A DNA stretch of 8,694 nucleotides, taken from an uncultured Prevotella sp. GTDB taxonomy: Bacteria; Bacteroidota; Bacteroidia; Bacteroidales; Bacteroidaceae. Below the pieces are notes generated by a model. That model was not told the origin of the DNA. It did no database searches and saw nothing but the letters and a program-made list of their open reading frames with translations. Position numbers and translations under genes: made by a program. Location of the stretch: the NCBI GenBank assembly GCA_938023885.1, contig CALJCU010000248.1, forward strand, positions 1-8,694. Direction: 5' to 3'. This document shows, in pieces, positions 1-6,439 of this stretch (position 1 is the first letter of the stretch; every line of letters begins with the position of its first letter).

Positions 1-1
1 A

Positions 2-340
2 GGTTTCGAGGTCTACTTCACGGCTCTTATAGAGCTTTTCTGGAGCAAACAGCGTATCATGGAGGTCTATCTCAACTCCATTGAGATGGGGCCGAGCATC
101 TATGGTGTGGCTGCGTGTGCCGAACTGAACTTCGGTAAGCTCCCCGGCCAGCTCTCGCGGGCCGACTGTGCCCTCATAGCCGCCACGCTCCCTAACCCGC
201 GGAGGTTCTCGTCCAAGTATCCCAGTGAGTACATGCACAAACGCCAGCGGCAGATTATGGCGAATATGCGTTTCATCCCTTCCTTCCCCAAGGAAGGCGA
301 GGATTATGATCCGAAGACCGCGGTAGAGGGGACGTATTAA
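2..340 (+). CDS. mtgA: Monofunctional peptidoglycan glycosyltransferase (MtgA, GT51), C-terminal part
   Basis: This is the last 112 codons of a reading frame that enters the window open at base 2; the ATG at base 59 is an internal Met, not the start. The family polymerises lipid II into glycan strands at the periplasmic face of the inner membrane. The visible part carries the conserved GT51 C-terminal signature: KQRIMEVYLNSIEMG, then SIYGVAACAELNFGK, then ALIAATLPNPRRFS. The protein stops soon afterwards with no transpeptidase domain, which favours monofunctional MtgA over a class A penicillin-binding protein. MtgA proteins are usually about 230-250 residues, so roughly half is present. The catalytic glutamate and N-terminal membrane anchor would lie upstream of the window and cannot be checked. 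It is followed after 93 bases by the helicase gene on the same strand. Confidence 0.9.
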   Translation, partial: GFEVYFTALIELFWSKQRIMEVYLNSIEMGPSIYGVAACAELNFGKLPGQLSRADCALIAATLPNPRRFSSKYPSEYMHKRQRQIMANMRFIPSFPKEGEDYDPKTAVEGTY

Positions 341-348
341 AAGAAACG

Positions 349-368
349 GTAGGCCCCGACGGCCCTAC
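349..368 (+). terminator. Possible weak terminator hairpin after mtgA
   Basis: Nine bases after the mtgA stop, a GC-rich hairpin can form: 349-355 pairs with 361-368, with one bulged C at 363 and a 5-base loop (356-360). No clear T-tract follows, so intrinsic termination is uncertain. It may only be a 3'-end stabilising structure. Confidence 0.35.
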
Positions 369-370
369 TC

Positions 371-400
371 CTTAATCCCCCCATATAGGGGAGGGGCAGA
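371..400. repeat. G/C-run intergenic hairpin motif, copy A
   Basis: A run of Cs followed by runs of Gs forms a small hairpin: TCCCC (376-380) pairs with GGGGA (388-392) around a 7-base loop, followed by another GGGG. The same 5-bp stem with a similar-sized loop recurs at 506-521 inside the helicase frame, and a C-run stretch of similar character lies at 8530-8546. These resemble members of one short intergenic repeat family, but only a genome-wide search could establish that. Confidence 0.35.
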
Positions 401-433
401 TTACCGGGATAAACAAGTAAATTGCAGTAAATA

Positions 434-3049
434 ATGGCGAACAAACTTGAAAATATAAGAAACACCAATGGCGGTAGCAATACATCTGACAAAGTAATCT
501 CTCTCTCCCCTCAGTGGGGGAAGGGTAGGGGTGGGGCCGCCGGGACTCCTATTTCCTCTTTATTGTCTCCCGCCCAACTTGCTGCTGTCACCTACTGCGA
601 TTCGCCTCAGCTTGTCATCGCCGGTGCCGGGTCCGGAAAGACGAGGGTACTGACGTATAAGATCGCCTATCTGCTGCAACACTATGATCTCAAGCCGTGG
701 AATATCCTTGCTCTGACGTTCACGAATAAAGCGGCAAGGGAGATGAAAGACCGTATAGCAGGCATCGTGGGAGAGGAGCGCGCCAGATATCTGCAGATGG
801 GCACGTTCCACTCCGTCTTCTCCCATATCCTTCGCGTGGAGGCCAAAACCATCGGTTACAACTCTGACTTCACTATCTATGATGAAGCCGACTCTCGTTC
901 ACTCATCAAGAACATCCTCAAACAGATGGGTCTCGACGACAAGACCTATAGGCCCGCCACGGTCCATGCTGCCATCTCCATGGCGAAGAACCATCTGTGC
1001 GGTCCGTCACAGTATGCCGGGGACGACGATTCGCTGCAGCGTGACCGCCGGCGTAACATGCCGGAGACATTCAGAATTTTCGCTTCGTACCAGCAACGCC
1101 TGCGCCAGGCCAACGCCATGGACTTCGACGACCTGCTCGTGGAGACCTACCGGCTGTTCAAGGAGCATGAAGACGTCCGGCAGAAATATGCAGCACGGTT
1201 TTCTTATGTCCTCGTCGATGAGTACCAGGATACGAACTATGCGCAGCAGTGCATCGTGGAACAGCTCACGAAGGATAACCCGCATGTCTGTGTTGTGGGT
1301 GACGACTATCAGAGTATCTATGCCTTTCGTGGAGCCAATATCGCTAATATTCTCAGGTTCAACAAGATCTTTCCAACGGCAAGGCTCTTCAAGCTTGAAC
1401 GGAACTACCGTTCGACGAAGAACATCGTGGCGGCGGCCAACTCGCTCATGAAGCACAACCACAGTCAGATAGACAAGGATGTGTATAGCGAGAATGCCGA
1501 CGGCGACAAGGTTACTGTCTATGAGACTATCTCCGACAAACGGGAGGCGAGCATCGTCTGCCAGGAGATAAAACGACTCGTGAAGGAGGAGAGCCTTCAC
1601 TACAAGGACTTCGCCATCCTTTACCGTACGAACGCACAGAGCCGCACTTTTGAGGAGGAGATGCGCAAGCCGGAAGTCGGCATGGGTGCCAACTATCGTA
1701 TCTACGGCGGCCTAAGTTTCTATCAGCGTAAAGAGATAAAGGACATCATCGCTTATTTTCGTCTTGTCGTCAATCCCGATGACGAAGAGGCGTTCCGCCG
1801 TATCATCAACTATCCGGCCCGCGGAATCGGAAACACAACGATCCTGAAAATCGTAGCGGCTGCCGAGCAGAGCGGGGTGAGCCTGTGGGAGACGATCTGT
1901 CACCCGATGGAGAACGGGCTTGAAGTGAACAGAGGTACGATGGCGAAGCTCCTTGGCTTCCGGAACCTCATCCAGTCGTTCATCGATGAGGCACAGCGGA
2001 AAGACGCGCTGATGCTCGGCAAGGAGATCATCGACAAGGCAGGCATCAAGGCGGACCTTGGACAGGACAAGAGTGCGGAGAGCAATACCCGCCGTGAGAA
2101 TGTCGACTCTCTTGTCTCGGGTATGGCATCGTTCGTCCATGCGCAGCAGGAGGATGGCAACGGTGAATACACACATCTGACGGATTATCTTCAGACCGTG
2201 TCGCTCATGACCGATGCCGACAATGACAACGACTCCGGTGACAAGGTGACGCTCATGACTGTCCATGCGGCAAAAGGGCTGGAATTCAATACTGTCTTTG
2301 TCGTAGGTATGGAGGAGAACATTTTTCCGAGCCTTCTCTCTCTCGACAATCCGAAGGATCTCGAGGAGGAGCGCCGTCTGCTTTATGTCGCCATCACACG
2401 TGCCGAGAGACACTGTTACCTCACGTGGGCGCACACCCGCTGGCGCTATGGTAAGATGGATACTTTCGTCAACCCCAGTAGGTTCATCCTGGAGATTGAT
2501 TCTAAATATACAGTTACGAAATCAGAGGGAGGCCGCAGTTCTTCAGGCTTCTCATCCCGGGGCGATCCGAACCGTTCGTCAAGGGGCGGCTCCGCACGCG
2601 AGGACGACTATGAGATTGACCGTCCTTACACGGGTTACCGTGCCTGGGGCGATGGTTACACCCGTCGCAGTAACCGCATGCAGAACTCTCGTCCGGTCGC
2701 GGGACAGTTCATGGCGGATCCCAGACCGAAAGCTACGGCGCCGCACCATGCCGGACAGGCCGTCAATCCCTTCTCTTCCAGCTTTGAGCAGAGATTGCGG
2801 CAGAACGGGCGCTGGTCCAAGGTGTCATGTGCTATGACAAACGGTGGACGGGCGGCAAATTCCAATGCTGCCGCTTCCTCGTCAGCCTCGTCTCTGAAGG
2901 TCGGCGACGTCATCATGCATCAGCGCTTCGGGAAAGGTACCGTGACGAATATCGAAGGTACCGGTGAGAACCGCAAAGCCACCGTGCAGTTTGATCAGAC
3001 GGGCATGAAGCAGCTCTTGCTGAAGTTTGCCCACTTCACAATCGAATGA
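434..3049 (+). CDS. pcrA: UvrD/PcrA-family ATP-dependent 3'-5' DNA helicase (superfamily 1A)
   Basis: An 871-residue SF1A helicase with every core motif intact: Q motif LSPAQ (44-48), Walker A AGAGSGKT (63-70), Ia ALTFTNKAA (93-101), Ib GTFHS (123-127), Walker B VDEYQDTN (261-268), III with GDDYQSIYAFRGA (289-301), IV LERNYRS (321-327), V VTLMTVHAAKGLEF (605-618) and VI ending YVAITRAE (651-658). Residues 821-871 form the C-terminal Tudor-like module (GDVIMHQRFGKGTV, then FDQTGMKQLLLKFA) that in PcrA/UvrD contacts RNA polymerase. Family roles are nucleotide excision repair, replication restart and clearing stalled RNA polymerase. Residues about 690-820 are a Ser/Gly/Arg-rich, probably disordered linker. 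The first 43 residues are atypical, because family members usually begin a few residues before the Q motif; part is encoded by a G-run motif at 506-536. ATG 434 is the only upstream ATG in frame; a TTG at about 563 is a weaker alternative. UvrD versus PcrA naming is arbitrary here. Confidence 0.95.
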   Translation: MANKLENIRNTNGGSNTSDKVISLSPQWGKGRGGAAGTPISSLLSPAQLAAVTYCDSPQLVIAGAGSGKTRVLTYKIAYLLQHYDLKPWNILALTFTNKAAREMKDRIAGIVGEERARYLQMGTFHSVFSHILRVEAKTIGYNSDFTIYDEADSRSLIKNILKQMGLDDKTYRPATVHAAISMAKNHLCGPSQYAGDDDSLQRDRRRNMPETFRIFASYQQRLRQANAMDFDDLLVETYRLFKEHEDVRQKYAARFSYVLVDEYQDTNYAQQCIVEQLTKDNPHVCVVGDDYQSIYAFRGANIANILRFNKIFPTARLFKLERNYRSTKNIVAAANSLMKHNHSQIDKDVYSENADGDKVTVYETISDKREASIVCQEIKRLVKEESLHYKDFAILYRTNAQSRTFEEEMRKPEVGMGANYRIYGGLSFYQRKEIKDIIAYFRLVVNPDDEEAFRRIINYPARGIGNTTILKIVAAAEQSGVSLWETICHPMENGLEVNRGTMAKLLGFRNLIQSFIDEAQRKDALMLGKEIIDKAGIKADLGQDKSAESNTRRENVDSLVSGMASFVHAQQEDGNGEYTHLTDYLQTVSLMTDADNDNDSGDKVTLMTVHAAKGLEFNTVFVVGMEENIFPSLLSLDNPKDLEEERRLLYVAITRAERHCYLTWAHTRWRYGKMDTFVNPSRFILEIDSKYTVTKSEGGRSSSGFSSRGDPNRSSRGGSAREDDYEIDRPYTGYRAWGDGYTRRSNRMQNSRPVAGQFMADPRPKATAPHHAGQAVNPFSSSFEQRLRQNGRWSKVSCAMTNGGRAANSNAAASSSASSLKVGDVIMHQRFGKGTVTNIEGTGENRKATVQFDQTGMKQLLLKFAHFTIE
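496..540. repeat. G/C-run hairpin motif inside the helicase N-terminal codons, copy B
   Basis: The stretch contains TCCCC (506-510) pairing with GGGGA (517-521), then AGGGTAGGGGTGGGG (522-536). It has the form of the G-run motif in the preceding intergenic gap (371-400) but lies in frame within codons about 22-36, encoding roughly SLSPQWGKGRGGA. The encoded segment does not resemble helicase sequence and lies before the Q motif. This suggests an intergenic repeat captured by, or inserted in, the 5' end of the gene. Confidence 0.4.
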
Positions 3050-3052
3050 TTC

Positions 3053-3136
3053 TACCTTCGGGGCGGGCCTGATGCCCGCCCTGTTGTTTTGCACCACATA
3101 GAACTGGGAGTTGGCACCAGGCCCGCCCCGAAGGTG
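3053..3136. repeat. Long GC-rich inverted repeat between the helicase gene and the susC-like gene
   Basis: Bases 3054-3076 are complementary to 3113-3135 with one mismatch (A3072 against C3117), a further G-T wobble at the base (3053/3136) and a 36-base loop. The left arm contains a complete smaller hairpin (3061-3081), so the region can fold in two mutually exclusive ways. The layout of two GC-rich palindromic units in opposite orientation resembles REP/BIME-type intergenic elements in other bacteria. It could also be a terminator active in both directions. Confidence 0.7.
3061..3090 (+). terminator. Rho-independent terminator of the helicase gene
   Basis: A perfect 8-bp stem, GGGCGGGC (3061-3068) with GCCCGCCC (3074-3081), closes a 5-base loop and is followed at once by TGTTGTTTT (3082-3090). 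It starts 12 bases after the helicase stop codon. The strong GC stem plus T-rich tail is the classic intrinsic terminator form, so the helicase transcript probably ends here and the susC-like gene uses its own promoter. Confidence 0.75.
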
Positions 3137-3198
3137 ATACCTGTACATAAATACCGGTTTTCGAACAATCACGCACTATCAGCAATTCTTCAATAGTC

Positions 3199-3207
3199 TA
3201 TCTTTGC
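3199..3207 (+). promoter_or_regulatory. Bacteroidota -7 promoter element for the susC/susD operon
   Basis: TATCTTTGC matches the Bacteroidota housekeeping -7 consensus TAnnTTTG exactly. I see no clear TTTG or TTG -33 element at the usual distance upstream, so the promoter may need an activator or alternative sigma factor. Transcription would begin near 3213-3215, leaving a leader of about 110 bases before the ATG at 3325. The surrounding DNA is AT-rich, unlike the GC-rich repeat just upstream. Confidence 0.55.
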
Positions 3208-3324
3208 CGATATAAAACTTATTTAGATAAACTTGTTGGAGGAACTGTTCCACATGGACTGACTAAGTAACTTTTTTACTATCATCGTTAAACTAACATC
3301 GTTAAAACCCAAAAACCAATTTAT
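3208..3324 (+). promoter_or_regulatory. AT-rich 5' leader of the susC-like gene with short symmetric and direct repeats
   Basis: The leader contains an 11-base palindrome GGAACTGTTCC (3241-3251), a small AT hairpin (AGTAA 3266-3270 with TTACT 3276-3280), and a 10-base direct repeat CATCGTTAAA at 3283-3292 and 3297-3306 (14-base period). No Shine-Dalgarno sequence precedes the ATG; the last bases are A/T-rich, as is common for Bacteroidota starts. An ATG at 3254 opens a two-codon frame (ATG GAC TGA), probably by chance. Any role of these elements in control is inference. Confidence 0.35.
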
Positions 3325-6300
3325 ATGGAGCAAAAGAAGAAAAGAAGTCGTAGTGCGACACCGCGTCTAGTGGTATTGTCAGCTCTGATGATGTCTGTTA
3401 CAGTCCTTTCCGCTCAGAACAAACTGACGGGAACCGTCCTTGATGAGTCTGGTGAACCGGTCATCGGTGCAAGCGTCCTGGTTCAGGGTACCTCGACAGG
3501 ATCTGTCACTGATCTTGACGGACATTTCACCATCCCTTCCGTACCTGGGAAAGGCACACTTGTCATCTCCTACGTAGGATTCAAGACACAGAGAGTGTCA
3601 TTGGGACAGTCGTCTTACACCATCATCTTGAAGGAAGACCATGAGCAGCTTGACGAGGTTGTCGTCGTGGGTTACGGCGTGCAGCGCAAGAGCGATGTCA
3701 CCGGTGCCCTTGCACATATCGACAGTAAGCAGATCACGTCTATGCCTGTCGGCAACGCGCTCGAAGGCATGCAGGGTAAGACAGCAGGTGTGGATATCAC
3801 CAATTCGCAGCGACCGGGAACGGTCGGCAGCATCTCCGTCCGTGGCCAGCGTTCCATCGGTGCCAGTTCAGCGCCGTTGTATGTCGTCGACGGCATGATC
3901 ATGCAGAACAACGGTATCGATGGCATCAACCCTAATGACATCGAGTCGATAGAGGTGTTGAAGGATGCTTCTGCCACGGCTATCTATGGTGCCCGTGGTG
4001 CCAATGGTGTGATTCTCGTCACCACGAAGAGAGGTAAGGCTGGAGCCGTGCAGGTCAACTATGCGGGCACCTTCACCTTTTCCCATCTCTCCGATGTAGC
4101 TGAATGGATGGGTGCCAGCGAGTGGGTCGACTACGCCCGCCACGCTTATTACAATGCGGGGAGTTACGGCACGGGCGACTTCACACCGGGCAAAGACCTC
4201 GATTATAAGTTCTTCGGCAGCTCTGCCGGATGGAAGAACATTGAGCAGGCGTGGGTCGACGGCGTATGGCATCCGGGGCTTGTAGGCTCCTACGACTGGG
4301 CCAGTCAGGCTAAGCAGACGGGTGTGATGAGTGAACACACGCTGAGTGTCAGCGGCGGTACCGATAAGATTAAAGCTTATGCTTCTTTCGGCTACCTCAA
4401 TCAGAAAGGTGTAGAGAAAGGGCAAGGCTTCAGTCGTTTCACGTTTAACACGAACGTGGAGATCAAGCCGCTGAGATACTTCACGATGGGCATGACGATG
4501 AATGCCAGCTATGGTGACCAGAACTACGGTTACAACTTTGCCAAGAGTGTAACGGGTGCCGGCAGTTATTACAGTGCCATGCGAACGATGATCCCCTGGA
4601 CCGTGCCTTACGATGAGGATGGCAATACCGTGCGTACCCCGTTCCCGTACAACAACACGCTGGAAAATCCTATTGATGAACTTCAATATACGACAAACAA
4701 ACGCCGCACGTTCCGTATTAACGGCAGTGCATACGGACAGGTTGACTTCGGTCAGATTTGGCAGCCGCTCGACGGACTGTCTTATCGCATCCAGTTCGGA
4801 CCGGAGTTGAGATATTATCGTCTTGGCATTGCCTATGCGGCCGATGGTATCAATGGATCGGGTAATAATGTGGCACAGTATAATCCTACGCAGTCGGTAG
4901 CCTGGACGCTGGATAATCTTGTTTATTATAACTGCACGATAGCCAAGGATCATCATGTCGGTCTGACGCTCTTGCAGAGTGCAGAGAAGTCACATTATGA
5001 GTATGGGAACATCAAGGCTGACGTTGCGACACCAGAAGAGCTGTGGTACAACACAAGCTCCCTCGGTGATCCGCTCATCTATGCTACAGGCTTGACAGAG
5101 GACCAGTTGACCTCTTATATGGTACGTGGAAACTACAACTATAAAGACAAGTATCTGTTGACGGCGAGCATCCGTTGGGATGGCAGCTCACGTCTCTCCG
5201 AAGGTCACAAGTGGGCCAGCTTCCCGAGCTTCTCCCTTGGCTGGCGCATCGATCAGGAAGACTTCATGAAGTCTACGGCTTCTTGGCTCAGTCAGCTCAA
5301 GCTCCGTGCCGGATACGGTGTCACAGGTAATTATGCTATCTCGCCTTATGGAACGAAAGGTGCTGTGCAGACCCTTTATTACAACTGGGGAACGACCGAC
5401 TCTGAGGCCGGCAGCGTGCCTTCGGATCCATCTGCAAAGGATCCGGCTAAGATGGCAAACCTGAACCTCGGATGGGAGAAGACCTATCAGTGGAACTTCG
5501 GTCTCGACTATGGTTTCCTCAACGGTAGTGTCGATGTCTATACCAATGATACAAAGGATCTGCTCCTCCCGATGACCATCCCGTCGTTGACCGGTTACAC
5601 CTCTACCTACGCCAATGTCGGTGAGACCGATGGCTGGGGTGTTGATCTGCAGGTCAACGCTATTCCGGTGAAAACGCGCGACTTCTCCTGGACCTCCTCG
5701 CTGACCTGGTCGCTCGACCGTAACAAGATTAAGCGACTCGCCAACGGCGCTTCGGAGAACATCACGAACCGCTGGTTTGTGGGCAGGGAAATAGGCGTCT
5801 ACTACGACTATGTCTATGATGGTATCTGGAAGACCGCCGAGGCTGCCGAGGCTGCCAAGTACGGAGCCAAGGCCGGAAATATCCGTGTGAAAGACCTTGA
5901 TAATAATGATAAGATTGACGGTAACGACCGTCAGATTGTCGGTAAGGTGCGTCCTCGTTGGACAGCAGGTTGGACCAATACATTCGATTATAGGAACTGG
6001 GAACTGTCGTTCTTTATGTATACCCGTTGGAAGTTCACCGTGCTCGGCGGCATGTATGCCATGCGCGATGTTGACTACTGGGTAGCCAATACGAATGAGG
6101 ATGCTGAATACTATGCCCCGGGTATCAATGGTATCGGAGCTGCTGATCCTTATTCCACATCCATGAACTATCAGGACGGTTCTTATATCAAGATGCGTAG
6201 CATCTCGCTCGGATACAACTTCAGTCCTAATCAGTTGAAGAAATGGGGTCTCGGCATCAATAGCCTGAAGCTCTATGTACAGGCACAGAACCCGTTCATC

Positions 6301-6420
6301 ATCTACAGGAAATGCAAGTGGATGGATACCGACCTGCTCAACTATGATAACAACACTTCATCCTATGGTTCTCTGACGACAATCCGCAGTTGGGTGGTAG
6401 GAATCAAAATTGGTCTCTAA
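3325..6420 (+). CDS. SusC/RagA-family TonB-linked outer-membrane transporter
   Basis: A complete 1031-residue SusC-type TonB-dependent transporter. A basic N-terminus and hydrophobic segment form a signal peptide, probably cleaved after LSA (residue 30). Residues about 33-103 are the carboxypeptidase-regulatory-like beta-sandwich typical of SusC proteins (LTGTVLDESGEPVIGASVLV, then YVGFKTQRV). The DEVVVVGYG segment at 110-118 is the TonB-box region. The plug spans about 119-237 and carries LYVVDG (185-190) and IEVLKDASATAIYGARGANG (209-228). The remainder is the 22-strand barrel, including an Asp/Asn-rich motif at 857-869 (DLDNNDKIDGNDR) common in this family, and ends IRSWVVGIKIGL, a normal terminal beta-strand. 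It imports oligomers bound by its SusD partner using TonB-ExbBD energy. The length is normal and the frame intact. Its substrate cannot be read from sequence alone, as no enzymes or regulator are in view. Confidence 0.96.
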   Translation: MEQKKKRSRSATPRLVVLSALMMSVTVLSAQNKLTGTVLDESGEPVIGASVLVQGTSTGSVTDLDGHFTIPSVPGKGTLVISYVGFKTQRVSLGQSSYTIILKEDHEQLDEVVVVGYGVQRKSDVTGALAHIDSKQITSMPVGNALEGMQGKTAGVDITNSQRPGTVGSISVRGQRSIGASSAPLYVVDGMIMQNNGIDGINPNDIESIEVLKDASATAIYGARGANGVILVTTKRGKAGAVQVNYAGTFTFSHLSDVAEWMGASEWVDYARHAYYNAGSYGTGDFTPGKDLDYKFFGSSAGWKNIEQAWVDGVWHPGLVGSYDWASQAKQTGVMSEHTLSVSGGTDKIKAYASFGYLNQKGVEKGQGFSRFTFNTNVEIKPLRYFTMGMTMNASYGDQNYGYNFAKSVTGAGSYYSAMRTMIPWTVPYDEDGNTVRTPFPYNNTLENPIDELQYTTNKRRTFRINGSAYGQVDFGQIWQPLDGLSYRIQFGPELRYYRLGIAYAADGINGSGNNVAQYNPTQSVAWTLDNLVYYNCTIAKDHHVGLTLLQSAEKSHYEYGNIKADVATPEELWYNTSSLGDPLIYATGLTEDQLTSYMVRGNYNYKDKYLLTASIRWDGSSRLSEGHKWASFPSFSLGWRIDQEDFMKSTASWLSQLKLRAGYGVTGNYAISPYGTKGAVQTLYYNWGTTDSEAGSVPSDPSAKDPAKMANLNLGWEKTYQWNFGLDYGFLNGSVDVYTNDTKDLLLPMTIPSLTGYTSTYANVGETDGWGVDLQVNAIPVKTRDFSWTSSLTWSLDRNKIKRLANGASENITNRWFVGREIGVYYDYVYDGIWKTAEAAEAAKYGAKAGNIRVKDLDNNDKIDGNDRQIVGKVRPRWTAGWTNTFDYRNWELSFFMYTRWKFTVLGGMYAMRDVDYWVANTNEDAEYYAPGINGIGAADPYSTSMNYQDGSYIKMRSISLGYNFSPNQLKKWGLGINSLKLYVQAQNPFIIYRKCKWMDTDLLNYDNNTSSYGSLTTIRSWVVGIKIGL

Positions 6421-6428
6421 TCATTAAG

Positions 6429-6433
6429 AAGGA
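6429..6433 (+). promoter_or_regulatory. Shine-Dalgarno-like site for the susD-like gene
   Basis: AAGGA lies 6 bases before the ATG at 6440, within the 19-base gap after the susC-like stop codon. It supports this start and translation of the second gene from the same mRNA. No comparable site precedes the susC-like or helicase starts. Confidence 0.6.
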
Positions 6434-6439
6434 ATTACA

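Noticed and set aside
418..425. TAAATTGC as a -7 promoter element for the helicase gene
   Set aside because: It lacks one T of the TTTG core and lies only 8 bases before the ATG, leaving almost no room for a leader.
1007..2434. Two - strand open frames (1007-1600 and 1712-2434) and a + strand frame (879-1451) inside the helicase gene
   Set aside because: All overlap the canonical helicase core motifs in the real frame and encode unrecognisable, compositionally skewed peptides.
2882..3172. Small - strand open frame across the helicase 3' end and the GC-rich inverted repeat
   Set aside because: Its codons overlap the Tudor-like module in antisense and the terminator hairpin; the peptide has no recognisable features.
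3868..4956. Long open frame (about 362 codons) on the - strand inside the susC-like gene
   Set aside because: It lies antisense to a clear SusC coding region, has no recognisable protein family, and is rich in Arg, Ile and Val, as expected when highly biased codons are read on the opposite strand.
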